Source of the DNA: Thiohalocapsa sp963698775
Lineage (GTDB): Bacteria > Pseudomonadota > Gammaproteobacteria > Chromatiales > Chromatiaceae
NCBI GenBank assembly: GCA_963698775.1
Contig: CAVOSE010000009.1
Span: 1-64,000 of the forward strand
Direction: 5' to 3'
DNA: 64,000 bases
Numbering within the stretch: the stretch's first letter is position 1; every line of letters starts with the position of its first letter. The notes beneath the pieces are model-generated. The model did no database searches, was not told the origin of the DNA, and was given only the letters and a program-made list of their open reading frames with translations. The position numbers and the translations under genes are program-made. Below, one piece after another: positions 45,365-58,001 of this stretch.

Positions 45365-48300
45365 TCACCCATGCACCTCGCCCGCGTCACCGCCCGCGCC
45401 AACGGCCGCATCGCCGACCTCGGCCGTGCCATGAAACTTCTCCCGCAACCACTGAAACACGACATACAGCATCGGAATCAGGAAGATGCCGAGCGTGGAT
45501 GCGACCAGCATGCCGCCGAACACCGCGGTGCCGACGCCGCGCTGGCTGGCCTCGCCGGCGCCGCTGGCGATGACCAGCGGGATCAGGCCGAGGATGAAGG
45601 CGAAGCTGGTCATCAGCACCGCGCGGATACGCAGCCGGGCGCCGTTGGTGGCGGCGTCCATGATCGACTTGCCCTCGGCGCGCTGGGCCATCGCGAACTC
45701 GACGATCAGGATCGCGTTCTTGCTGGCCAGGCCGATCAGCACGACGATGCCGATCTGGGCGTACAGGTCATTGGGCAGGCCGGCGATCCAGAGCGCGGCC
45801 ATGGCGCCGAGCACGCCGATGGTGACGGACAGCAGCACCGCGGCGGGCATGGACCAGCTCTCGTAGAGCCCGACCAGCACCAGATAGGCGAACAGCACCG
45901 CGAGCCCGAGCACGATCGGCGTCTTGCCGCCGGCCTCCTTCTCCTGGAAGGCGGTGCCGGTCCAGTCGAAGCCGTAGCCGGCGGGCAGGGTGTCGGCGGA
46001 CAGTGCCTCCATCGCGGTTCAGCGCATCGCCGGAGCTGCTCCCGGGTGCCGGGCCGCCCTGGATGGTGGTGCTGCGGTAGTTGTTATAGCGCTGCAGCAG
46101 CGGCGGGCCGAGTTGCAGCTCCGGCGACATGATGGCGCGGATCGGCACCATCTCGCCGCTGCTGTTGCGCACATGGATGCGGTAGACGTCGTCGAACTGC
46201 TTGCGGTCCTGCTGCTCGCCCTGCACCTGCACCTGCCAGACGCGGCCGAACTTGTTGAAGTCGTTGACGTAGTAGCCGCCCAGGGTGGCCTGCAGCGCGG
46301 TGAAGATGTCGTTGACCTGCAGCCCCAGGGTCTGCGCCTTCTCGCGGTCGATGTCGAGATAGATCTGCGGATTGTTGGTGGCCCAGGTAGAGAAGACGCG
46401 GCTCAGCGCCGGGTCCTGATTGGCCGCGATCACCAGCGCGCGCATCACCGCCGCCAGTTCCTCCGGTGGTCGGCCTTGCAGGTCTTCGAGTTGGTACTCG
46501 AAGCCGCCGCCGGTGCCGAGCCCGATGATCGGCGGCAGATTGAACGGCATCACCTGGGCACCGGGGATGGCCGCGCTCTGCGCCGCGACCCGTTGGATGA
46601 CGGCGTTGACCTTGAGCTCCGGCGTGGTGCGCTCCTCGAACGGCTTCAGGCGACCGACGATCAGCGCGGCGTTGGACTGCACCGCGCCGTCGAGCAGGCT
46701 GTAGCCGGGCACCGACAGCACCCATTCCACCGCCGGGTCGTCGCCGACGATCTGCTCGACCTGCTTCACCACCTCCAGCGTCCGATTCACCGAGGCGCCC
46801 TGGGGCAACTGCACCTGGGCCATGAAGGCGCCCTGATCCTCTTCCGGCAGGAAGCCGGTCGGCGTCACCTGGAACAGCCAGCCGGTGGCGAGCCCGAAGC
46901 CGAGCACCAGCACCAGCACCAGCGCCGCGATGCGCACCAGGCGCGCGACCAGATAGGCGTAGCCGTCGCGCATGCCGTCGATGCCGCGCATGATGCGGCC
47001 CATGATGCCGCGCTTGTTGTGCGTCGGCTTGAGCAGGATGGCGCAGAGCGCAGGCGAGAGCGTCAGCGCGTTGATGGCCGAGATCAGCATCGAGAAGGCG
47101 ACCACCGCGGCGAACTGCTGGAACAGCTGCCCGGTGATGCCGGGGATGAAGGCGACCGGCACGAACACCGACAGCAGCACCAGCGTGATGGCGATGATGG
47201 GGCCGGTGATCTCGCCCATGGCCTTCTTCGCGGCCTCGCGCGGCGGCAGGCCGTCTTCTTCCATGATGCGCTCGACGTTCTCGACCACGACGATGGCGTC
47301 GTCGACGACGATGCCGATGGCCAGCACCACGGCCAGCAAGCGACACGGTGTTGGCGGAGAAGCCGATCACCAGCAGGAAGGCGAAGGTGCCGACCAGGGC
47401 CACCGGCACGGCGATCAGCGGGATCAGGGTCGCGCGCCAACTGCCGAGGAAGATGAACACCACCAGGATGACCAGCGCGAAGGCCTCGAGCAGCGTGTGC
47501 ACGACCTTCTCCAGGCTGGCCTTCACGAAGTCCGTGGTGTCGTAGACGACGGCGTAGTCCAGGTCGTCCGGGAAGCGCTCGGCCAGGCGTTCCATGGCCT
47601 CTTTGATGCCGTCGCCGACCGCCACCGCGTTGGCGCCCGGCGCCAGGTAGATGGCCATCGCCGCCGTGTCGCGACCGTTCAGGCGGCTGATGGAGTCGAG
47701 CTGCTTGGAGCCCAGCTCGACGCGGCCGACGTCCTTGACCCGCACCGTGGAGCCGTCCGGGTTGGCGCGCACGACGATCTGCTCGAACTCGGCGGCGTCG
47801 GTGAGCCGGCCCTGGGTCTGTAGGCTGATCTGGAACTGCTGGTCGTCGGTCATCGGCTGGGCGCCGATGCGCCCGACCGCCGCCTGCACGTTCTGCGCGC
47901 GGATGGCGTTGATCACATCGGTCGGCGTCAGCCCGAGCGCGGTGAGTTGGTCGGACGACAGCCAGATGCGCATGCTGTAGTCCAGCGGCCCGAACTGGAA
48001 CACCTCGCCGACGCCCGGCACCCGCGCCAGGGTGTCGATGATGTTGATGGTGGCGTAGTTGCTCAGGAACAGCCCGTCGTAGCTGCCCTCGGGGGAGTAC
48101 AGGCTGACCACCTGCAGCATCGCGGTGGACTTCTTCTTCACCGACAGGCCTTGGCGCTTGACCTCCTCCGGCAGGCCCGGCTCCGCCAGCGCGACCCGGT
48201 TCTGGACGTTGACGGTGTTGATGTCCGGATTGGTGCCGAGCGCGAAGGTGACGGTCAGCGAGTAGCTGCCGTCGTTGGCGCTGGTGGACTTCATGTACAG

Positions 48301-48528
48301 CATGTTGTCGACGCCGTTGACCTTGGACTCCAACGGCTGCGCCACGGTGGACTCCACCACCGCCGCGGAGGCGCCCGGATAGGCGCCGGTGACCGACACC
48401 TGCGGCGGCACGATGTCCGGGAACTGGGCCACCGGGATCTGGGTCAGCGCGATCACGCCCGCCAGCGTGATGATGGTCGAGATGACGATGGACAGTCGGG
48501 GGCGGTCGATGAAGACGTCGGAGATCAT
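45365..48528 (-). pseudogene. RND efflux permease (AcrB/MexB-like), two frameshifts
   Basis: An HAE1-type permease of about 1050 residues. It starts MISDVFIDRPRLSIVISTII and has QFPDIVPPQVSVTGAYPGAS. The frame breaks near 47340 at GFSANTVSL (one extra base), resumes as AVVLAIGIVVDDAIVVVENV (transmembrane-4 with its Asp pair), and breaks again near 46019 (one extra base) before ALSADTLPAGYGFDWTGTAF. The last part includes GLASKNAILIVEFAMAQRAE and stops at 45365. The start overlaps the adaptor gene by four bases. Apart from the two indels there are no internal stops. Confidence 0.87.
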
Positions 48529-49742
48529 TGGCCGGCGGCCTCCGTGGTCTCGGCGTCGGCGGACCCGATCGAGTCAGGTGGCGCGACGCCCTGAGGCGGG
48601 CTGGCCGTGACCACTTGACCGGGACGTACCTTCTGCACCCCCTCGGTGATGACCAGTTCGCCTGCCTTGAGACCGGAGGTCACCGCGATGTTCGCGCCTT
48701 GGTTGTCGCCGACCTCGACCCGGCGCACCTGCGCCTTGTTGTCGTCGTCGACGATCATCACGAACACGCCTTGCTGGTCCAGTTGCAGCGCCGACTGCGG
48801 GATGACGATCGCGGACTGGGGCTCGCCCGCCTGCAGCACCACGCCGACGTATTGGCCGTCTACGAGAATGCCGTCGGGATTCGGGAGCTCGGCGCGCAGC
48901 GTGACCGAATCGGTGCCAGGGTCCGTGGTCACGTCGACAAAGTTGATGCGGCCCGTCTGGCCATAGATGCTACCGTCGGACAGTCGCAATCGGACCACAA
49001 CGCCGCTGGCGTCGGTGCCGCTGGCCTGCATCTCGCGGCGCGCCTCCAGCAGTTGCCGCTGGGTCAGCGGGAAGTCGACGTAGATCGGATCGATGCTGAC
49101 GATGGTCGCCAGCGAGCCGGAACTCGGGCCCACCAGATTGCCGACGGTGTAGCTGGCCAGGCCGACGCGCCCGGCGACCGGGGCGGTGATCTGCGTATAG
49201 CCCAGGTCCAGTTCCGCCGCCGTCAGTGCCGCCTTGGCCTGGGCGATGCTGGCCTCGGCGATGGAGGCCGCGGCCTTGAGTTCGTCCACCTGGGACTGGG
49301 CGATGTTCTTGTTCTTGACCAGTTCCTGGCCGCGGGCGAGCTGGGCGTCGGCGTTCTCGGCGTCGGCCTCGGCCTTGGCCACGTCCGCCTTGCGCTGCTC
49401 GACGACGGCCTGGTACTGGTCCGGCTCGATCTGAAACAGCACCTCGTCCACCTGCACCGGCTTGCCCTCGGTGAAGCTGCGTTCCTTTAGAAATCCCTGC
49501 ACGCGGGCGCGCAGCTCGACGCGGTCGATCGCTGCGATTCGGCCGACGAAGTCCGATTGCGACTCGATCTCCCGGCGCTCGGCGGCTACGGCGATCACCG
49601 ACGGCGGCGGTGCGGCTGCGGCCGCGAGATCGCTGGCCTCGTCGCCACTACTGCAGCTCGCCAGCGGGATCAGGGCGGCAAGCGCGAGCGGGATACACGC
49701 GAATGCGCGGGGCTTGTGGCATTTCACTGCGGGGATCGGCAT
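48525..49742 (-). CDS. RND membrane fusion protein (AcrA/MexA-like lipoprotein)
   Basis: A 405-residue periplasmic adaptor. The ATG at 49742 follows AAGGA and opens a lipoprotein signal (PLALAALIPLASC). Then come the lipoyl half (VELRARVQGFLKERSF), a coiled-coil hairpin (ADVAKAEADAENADAQLARG), TQITAPVAGRVGLASYTVGN, and a barrel and proximal domain (LRLSDGSIYGQTGRINFVDV; VITEGVQKVRPGQVVTA). It is the adaptor for the permease that follows with overlapping codons, under the TetR-type gene upstream. Confidence 0.9.
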   Translation of the reverse strand: MPIPAVKCHKPRAFACIPLALAALIPLASCSSGDEASDLAAAAAPPPSVIAVAAERREIESQSDFVGRIAAIDRVELRARVQGFLKERSFTEGKPVQVDEVLFQIEPDQYQAVVEQRKADVAKAEADAENADAQLARGQELVKNKNIAQSQVDELKAAASIAEASIAQAKAALTAAELDLGYTQITAPVAGRVGLASYTVGNLVGPSSGSLATIVSIDPIYVDFPLTQRQLLEARREMQASGTDASGVVVRLRLSDGSIYGQTGRINFVDVTTDPGTDSVTLRAELPNPDGILVDGQYVGVVLQAGEPQSAIVIPQSALQLDQQGVFVMIVDDDNKAQVRRVEVGDNQGANIAVTSGLKAGELVITEGVQKVRPGQVVTASPPQGVAPPDSIGSADAETTEAAGQ

Positions 49743-49835
49743 CACGGAGTTCCTTGGCGAGGCATGAGGGCTGGATTGTAGGGAGTTGCGCGGATTGATA
49801 CGAACCGGTCGAGGTAATCGAGCCGCGCCCGATTC

Positions 49836-49902
49836 CATTGTCGTGGCCGTCGCGATTGCAAATCGCTCCCACGTGCTGGTGGGAGCGGCTTGCAGCCGCG
49901 AT
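49836..49902. repeat. REP-like hairpin repeat, copy B
   Basis: A CGCTCCCAC/GTGGGAGCG hairpin (49864-49872, 49879-49887) is preceded by GGCCGTCGCGATTGCAAAT. It is homologous to the reverse complement of 76-137. A second TTGCAGCCGCGATCG tail follows. Confidence 0.65.
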
Positions 49903-49965
49903 CGAGCCCCTGTTTCGGCAGAACAGCCGCGCGGGGCGAAGACGCTTGGCGAGGCGGATGCTCCG

Positions 49966-50706
49966 TCAGCAACCCTGATCTGCGGCGTCGTCGAAGCGCG
50001 GGGCGGCAAGCGCTCCGCTGCCAGCCATATGTCGGATACCCCCAAGGGAGAACTGCCAGACTTGCTCGACGAGGGCGTTGATGCGTTCCGGCACTGGCGG
50101 GCGTTCGGGGTGCAGCCGTTGGATGATGGGGCCCGAATGGTAATAGTAGAGCACTTGGCCGACGACGCTTGCGGCGCAGTCGATGGTTCGCTCGTCGGTT
50201 GGATGGGCATCGATCAACTCGGCGACGATGCGGTAGAGTTCGCGGGCGTCGGGCTCCAGGTGATCGGCGACGATGCGGTCGAGCACCTCCGTTGGGCGCG
50301 CCATCTCGCTCAGATAGATGGTGCTCAGCTGCACCTGGCGATCGGAGTCGTCTCCGCAGCAGAAGATCTCCTCGAACAGCGCCTTGATATAGACTCGCAG
50401 CCGTTGCTCCGCAGGCGCTTCCGGTGGCAGGAAGGCGCTGCGCCGCTCGCGCAGGGTCTCGAACAATGTGCTGTAGATGGCCTCGTAGAGCTTGCGCTTG
50501 TCGCCGAAATGGTAGTGTACGGCGGCCACGTTGGCGTCGGCGCGCCGGCAGATCTCGCGGATGGTAGCGGCGTCGTAACCGTGCTCGGCAAACACCTCCA
50601 TGGCCGCTTGCAGCAAGCGCTCGCGCGTGCTGCAGTTAGCTTCCGCGGCGGCCGCGACTGGGGTGTCCGGCGCGTTGTCGGGACTGGCTTCGGTCATGTC
50701 TGGCAT
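49966..50706 (-). CDS. TetR-family regulator with CerR-type C-terminal domain
   Basis: A 246-residue regulator. STRERLLQAAMEVFAEHGYD followed by AATIREICRRADANVAAVHY is the N-terminal HTH. The ligand domain (AEQRLRVYIKALFEEIFCCG; ALVEQVWQFSLGGIRHMAG) matches the DUF1956/CerR group, which often represses a neighbouring RND pump. It lies about 220 bases upstream of the adaptor gene on the same strand. The start at 50706 (alternatively ATG 50697) was chosen over an upstream extension lacking TetR resemblance. Confidence 0.87.
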   Translation of the reverse strand: MPDMTEASPDNAPDTPVAAAAEANCSTRERLLQAAMEVFAEHGYDAATIREICRRADANVAAVHYHFGDKRKLYEAIYSTLFETLRERRSAFLPPEAPAEQRLRVYIKALFEEIFCCGDDSDRQVQLSTIYLSEMARPTEVLDRIVADHLEPDARELYRIVAELIDAHPTDERTIDCAASVVGQVLYYYHSGPIIQRLHPERPPVPERINALVEQVWQFSLGGIRHMAGSGALAAPRFDDAADQGC

Positions 50707-50963
50707 GGCTGCCAGTTTAATGCAAATGGCGCCATGGGGTAATCGAGAACGTGGAGAGTTGCCTTGATGTAGAATATCGGCGCGTTCGTAGACGCTCCGA
50801 TCCGTCGGTGGCGGACACCAGGTCAAGGCCCCCTGGCGCGTTCGCACGCGCTTGCGGCGTGCCTCGCCCTGGCGCAGGTTGGTCTTTGCCGCAACCATAC
50901 TAATTGCGGCCGTCCAGTTCCGCTGCCGATAGATCTCACTGCCAACTAGACCGAAGGACAACG

Positions 50964-53588
50964 ATGACCGAGCAATCGGGCGCTACGCCCAGGCCGCCCC
51001 GGCGGTCCGATGCCCAGCAGGACGGCGCCAATGGCCCGAGCGCTGCCTCCCAAGCCACGGCTGCCGGAGCCCGGCGAACCGGAGCGCGTGATGGCAGGTC
51101 CAACGGGGCGGCCTCTGATGGTCGTCAGCCGGTCTGGGGACCATTTGCCATCATCGGTTGGTTTTCCCGCATCGTCGCCGCACCGTTCGCGCTGGCGCTG
51201 GACCTCGCGCTGCTCGGGACCGCCGGTGCAGCCGTGGTGCTTTCCGTCATGGTGCATGATCTGCCCGAGGTCGATGCGCTGCTCGAAGTGAAATTTGAGG
51301 AGCCGCTGCGCATCTATACCGAGGACGGTGCGCTGATGGCGGAATTCGGCGTGCAGCGCCGGCGTGCCGTGGACTTCGAAGACATTCCGCCGGACTTGGT
51401 CAATGCCTTCATCACCGCTGAAGACAATCGCTTTTTCGACCACATCGGTTTCGACCTGATCGGCCTCGCCCGTGCCGCCTATGCCGTCGTGCAGTCGGGC
51501 AGCGCTAGTCAGGGCGGAAGCACCATTACCATGCAGGTCGTGCGTAACTTCTTCCTGACGCCGGAGAAGACGGTCAAGCGTAAGGTGTCGGAGATTCTGC
51601 TGGCGCTGCGGGTCGAGGGTGCGCTGACCAAGGAGGAGATCATGGAGCTGTATCTGAACAAGATCTTCTTCGGTCATCGCGCCTACGGCATTTCGGCCGC
51701 TGCGGAACTCTATTACGGCAAGACCCTGGATCAGCTCGACCTGGCCGAAATGGCCATGTTGGCGGGGCTCCCGAAGGCCCCTTCTGCCAACAATCCGTTG
51801 ATGAATCCCGAACGCGCCCTCCAGCGCCGTGACTACATTCTGTCTCGCATGTTGGAGCTCGGCTTCATCGACCAGGCGCGCTTTACAGCGGGCATCGAGA
51901 GTCCGTTGACCGCGGTCGCCTACACCGCGCCAATCGAATTCCGTGCAGGCTATGCGGCCGAGATGGCGCGGCAGGAGATCGTCGAGCGGTTTGGGGAGGA
52001 GGGCGCTTACAGCCTGGGTCTCAAGGTCACCACCACCATCGACGAGCGGCTGCAAGCTGAGTCGGACCGCTCGATTCGACGGGCACTGATGGCCTACAAC
52101 AAGCGCCACGGTTATCACGGGCCGGAGGCAACGGTGGAGAATGTTGCCGACCTGAGCGAAGCCGCGCTGGATGAACGCCTTGCGGAGCGACCGGACGTGC
52201 CCGAGTTGGCCGCCGCCATCGTCATTGAGGCGGATTCCTCGTCAGCAACGGTCTATCTCGGGGGAGGACAAACGGAGACCCTGAAGCTCTGGCAGGTGAA
52301 CTGGGCTCGTCGTTACAAGAACGAGAACTGGCGCGGGCCAAAGCCCCGCCGTGTCACCGACGCCATTGCCGTTGGCGATGTCATCAGGCTGCGGCGCGAC
52401 GACAAGGGCAACGCGATCCTGGCGCAGGTGCCGACTGTTGGCGGCGCGTTGGTTGCCTTGTCGCCAGTCGACGGTGCCATTCGGTCGCTATCCGGCGGCT
52501 ATGAGTTCGAATGGTCCAAGTTCAACCGAGCGGTCGATGCCAAGCGTCAGCCGGGCTCCACCTTCAAACCCTTCATCTACGCCGCTGCCTTGGGTAAGGG
52601 CTACACGCCGGCGAGCTTGATCAAGGACGAGAAGCAACAGTTCGGCAGTTGGAAGCCGAAGAATGCTGACGGCAAGTACATGGGACCGATCCGGATCCGC
52701 GTGGCGTTGACCAAGTCGCGCAACCTTGCCATCGTCAACCTGATCGACCGCATGGGAGTCGATCATGCACGGGATTTCATCCAGCGTTTTGGCTATAGCC
52801 TGGATGACATGCCGGAGAGCTACGGACTGGCGTTGGGCTCCGGAACGTCCACGCCGCTTCAACTCGCCGCCGGCTATGCGGTGTTTGCCAATGGCGGTTA
52901 TCGCGTCAAGCCCTATCTGGTGAAACGCATCGAAGACGCGGAGGGCAATGTAGTGTTCGAGGCGAATGCGCCCCGCGCCTGCCGCGGTTGCTGGGTGAAG
53001 CCGAATAAGGGCGAGGCGGAGGTCATGGCCGATGGCGATTCGACCTTGCCGCAGGCCGAGCAGGTGCTCGATCCGCGCATCGCCTACAACATGGATTCGA
53101 TGATGAAGGACGTCATCAAACGCGGCACGGCGACACGGGCCAAGCGGCTGAATCGGTCGGATATCGCCGGCAAGACCGGCACCACCAACGATTCGCGCGA
53201 TTCCTGGTTTGCCGGTTTCTCGCCGGACCTGGTCACCGTCGCCTGGATGGGCATGGACGACAACCGTCCACTGGGTCGCGGCGAATGGGGCGGCACCGCA
53301 GCGCTGGGCATGTGGGTAGACTTCGTGGCGGATGCCCTGGATGGCGTGCCCATCGCCAAGATCAAGCGCCCCGACGGCATGGTCGCGGTGCGGGTCAGCG
53401 AGACCAGCGGCCAGTCCGTGAAGAAGGGAGGTGTCGTTGAGTACATCCGCGACGAGTATCAACTGATGACCCTGGGGCCGGACCCGATTAAGTATGCGGG
53501 TCCACCGAGCACTTCGTCGAAAAAGAGGTCCACTGCACCACGCGCTAAGAAGCGAACCGCCCCTCGCGTGATGGACGAACTGTTCTAG
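50964..53588 (+). CDS. mrcA: Penicillin-binding protein 1A (bifunctional)
   Basis: An 874-residue peptidoglycan glycosyltransferase/transpeptidase. A Ala/Gly/Arg-rich cytoplasmic tail precedes one membrane helix (FALALDLALLGTAGAAVVLS). The glycosyltransferase domain has AFITAEDNRFFDHIGFD with the catalytic Glu and GGSTITMQVVRN. The transpeptidase shows PGSTFKPF (SxxK), TKSRN (SxN) and AGKTGTTND (KTG). The ATG at 50964 has AAGGACAACG before it. The C-terminal ~30 residues are Lys/Arg-rich. Full length, no lesions. Confidence 0.93.
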   Translation: MTEQSGATPRPPRRSDAQQDGANGPSAASQATAAGARRTGARDGRSNGAASDGRQPVWGPFAIIGWFSRIVAAPFALALDLALLGTAGAAVVLSVMVHDLPEVDALLEVKFEEPLRIYTEDGALMAEFGVQRRRAVDFEDIPPDLVNAFITAEDNRFFDHIGFDLIGLARAAYAVVQSGSASQGGSTITMQVVRNFFLTPEKTVKRKVSEILLALRVEGALTKEEIMELYLNKIFFGHRAYGISAAAELYYGKTLDQLDLAEMAMLAGLPKAPSANNPLMNPERALQRRDYILSRMLELGFIDQARFTAGIESPLTAVAYTAPIEFRAGYAAEMARQEIVERFGEEGAYSLGLKVTTTIDERLQAESDRSIRRALMAYNKRHGYHGPEATVENVADLSEAALDERLAERPDVPELAAAIVIEADSSSATVYLGGGQTETLKLWQVNWARRYKNENWRGPKPRRVTDAIAVGDVIRLRRDDKGNAILAQVPTVGGALVALSPVDGAIRSLSGGYEFEWSKFNRAVDAKRQPGSTFKPFIYAAALGKGYTPASLIKDEKQQFGSWKPKNADGKYMGPIRIRVALTKSRNLAIVNLIDRMGVDHARDFIQRFGYSLDDMPESYGLALGSGTSTPLQLAAGYAVFANGGYRVKPYLVKRIEDAEGNVVFEANAPRACRGCWVKPNKGEAEVMADGDSTLPQAEQVLDPRIAYNMDSMMKDVIKRGTATRAKRLNRSDIAGKTGTTNDSRDSWFAGFSPDLVTVAWMGMDDNRPLGRGEWGGTAALGMWVDFVADALDGVPIAKIKRPDGMVAVRVSETSGQSVKKGGVVEYIRDEYQLMTLGPDPIKYAGPPSTSSKKRSTAPRAKKRTAPRVMDELF

Positions 53589-53647
53589 CCTGAGCGTCTC
53601 GTCGCCTCGAATTAGCCGTGCCGAGGGAGGCGCGCTCGATGCCTCCG

Positions 53648-55321
53648 CTAGGGCGAAGGCAGTACTGCGCCGTCGTAGACCCAACGCAGCAGATCGTGAT
53701 GCACGGCGTGGCCGCGCCAGGCCTGCAGGGTCTGACCTTCGATGGCATTGACCAGCACCACTACCACCCAGCGGCGCCCTTCGGCATCGAGCATGTAACC
53801 GGCGATGCAGCTGGCGTCGCGGACAGTGCCGGTCTTGAGGTGGGCACGGCCCTCGATGGGCTCGCGACGCATGCGTCTGGTTAGCGTGCCGTCAACACCC
53901 ATGATGGGCAGCGACGCCATCAGTTCCGGCATCCAGGGTTGCTGATAGGCCCAGAACAGCAATTCGCCGAGGGCGTTGGCGCTGATGCGGGTGTCGCGGG
54001 ACAGACCCGAACCGTTATCGATCGTGAGTTCGGGGAAGTCGAAGCCGTTGTCGGTCAACCAGTCCGCGAGCACGGCGCGAGACTTATCGACGCTGCCGGG
54101 CGGACCGTCGCGGGCAACGCCGATCTCTAAGAACAGCATCCGCGCCATCAGGTTGTCACTGTATTTGTTGATGGTCCGGATAACCTCGCCTAGGGGCTGC
54201 GACTCCGCTCTGTGGAACAGTTCGGCATCGGCGGGCACGGACCCGAGCAGGACGCGACCGCCAATGCTGCCGCCGAACTGGCGCCAGAGGGCGTCGAAGG
54301 CCGCGGCGGCGTGCTGCTCGGGGCTCAGAATTAGCCGCGCGACGCGCTCATCCGGACATTCGCTGGCGAAGTTGCCCGCCACCTTGATCCGGGGCAGTCC
54401 CTCTTCGGGTTCGACGAATGTTGCCGTAAGCCGATGATAGCGGCCCTTGCAGGGCGCGTTGACGACCTTGGCCTCGTTGCTGATCTCCAGCGCGCTGAGG
54501 GGCGGTTCTGTGTAGACGCCGACACCGCCGTTCTGTCGATCGTGGTAAATGTGGATATAGGTGACTTGCCGATTGACGCTGAGTGCCGCCGGCAGGGCGT
54601 TGTAACTGCGCTGAGGGTTGTTGTCGAAGTCACCGCGTTCGGCCATCGGCGGCAACAGATGGCTGTCGTCGAATACCAGGTCGCCGTCGATGTGTTCGAT
54701 GCCCTTGGCGCGGATTGCGCGGATCAGTGCCGCATAGGCCTCGGTGCTTAGGTACGGATCGCCGTAGCCCTTGACGTAGAGATCGCCGATCAGGTGTCCA
54801 TCGCGGACCGCGCCGACAATGAGTACCTCGGTGTGCCAGCGATGCTCGGGGCCGAGGGTATCGAGGCCGATGATGCTGGTGACGAGCTTGGCGACCGACG
54901 CCGGGATGCGCGGCTCTGCGGCGCGGTAGCTGAGATAGGGCTGATCAGCGTCGACCTGGCGTACATAAAGGCTGATCTGGCTCGGGTCGAGGGCCAGTTC
55001 TGGCAAGCGTTGGTCGACCTGCTGCGGTAAATCGATGACCCAGCCTCGGCTGGCCGTTGGTTCCGGGTCGTCGGCGGGCGCGTCGGACGGCAACGCAAGC
55101 CGTTCGCCAGTCGCCTGAGGGGGGAGGTGGGACTTCGGATCCCCGCGTCCTGGCGTCTGCGATCCCGCTGTTACGGCGGTTGGTGTCGCGGGACGCTCCT
55201 GGCTCGGCGAATCGTCTTGTAACTCGATCTGCCTTGTTTCCGCCGTAGCCCCAGGGGCGGCCATGGCGGCCATAAGCGCCGCTGCCAGACCACAGCTCAG
55301 GCTGCTTGCCCCCCATTGCAT
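53648..55321 (-). CDS. dacB: D-alanyl-D-alanine carboxypeptidase/endopeptidase (PBP4 type)
   Basis: A 557-residue exported class C penicillin-binding protein. A signal peptide (LAAALMAAMAAPGATA) and a ~70-residue Pro/Ser-rich linker precede the catalytic domain. Active-site motifs are PASVAKLVT (SxxK), KYSDNLMARML (SxN) and HLKTGTVRD (KTG). It begins seven bases after glgB ends, so the two are probably co-transcribed, an unexpected pairing of glycogen and cell-wall genes. Confidence 0.92.
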   Translation of the reverse strand: MQWGASSLSCGLAAALMAAMAAPGATAETRQIELQDDSPSQERPATPTAVTAGSQTPGRGDPKSHLPPQATGERLALPSDAPADDPEPTASRGWVIDLPQQVDQRLPELALDPSQISLYVRQVDADQPYLSYRAAEPRIPASVAKLVTSIIGLDTLGPEHRWHTEVLIVGAVRDGHLIGDLYVKGYGDPYLSTEAYAALIRAIRAKGIEHIDGDLVFDDSHLLPPMAERGDFDNNPQRSYNALPAALSVNRQVTYIHIYHDRQNGGVGVYTEPPLSALEISNEAKVVNAPCKGRYHRLTATFVEPEEGLPRIKVAGNFASECPDERVARLILSPEQHAAAAFDALWRQFGGSIGGRVLLGSVPADAELFHRAESQPLGEVIRTINKYSDNLMARMLFLEIGVARDGPPGSVDKSRAVLADWLTDNGFDFPELTIDNGSGLSRDTRISANALGELLFWAYQQPWMPELMASLPIMGVDGTLTRRMRREPIEGRAHLKTGTVRDASCIAGYMLDAEGRRWVVVVLVNAIEGQTLQAWRGHAVHHDLLRWVYDGAVLPSP

Positions 55322-55327
55322 GCCGGT

Positions 55328-57667
<2,340 letters not shown>

Positions 57668-58001
57668 AGTCTCTGTTTTCCGGGTAGGTCGCGGACGTTG
57701 TCACGAGTTCCAGCGGCTGCACTGGCCCTCGCGCTGGAGGCGCCTGCGCGAACCGGAGGCGGGCGCCTTGGGTGGCGGCGCCCTGATCTGGGTTGATGTT
57801 ACCATACGCCGACATTGGCCTTTCCCGCGCATGCTTGCAGGCGGGATGTCGCCAGCACGGCCGCGGGACCGACGCACCGCAAACGGCGCCCCGCACCATT
57901 TTCGCGCTTTCGATAACAGTCCCGGCCGGCGGTCGCGTCGGCCATTCCGGTCCTGTCAGGGGCGATAACATGCCAGCGCAGAGGTCGAAGCAGGTCTAAG
58001 C
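57668..58001. promoter_or_regulatory. Divergent glgB-glgC intergenic region
   Basis: 334 bases with no gene. It must hold the promoters of both glycogen genes. I see no clear sigma-70 boxes or operator palindromes. Confidence 0.3.
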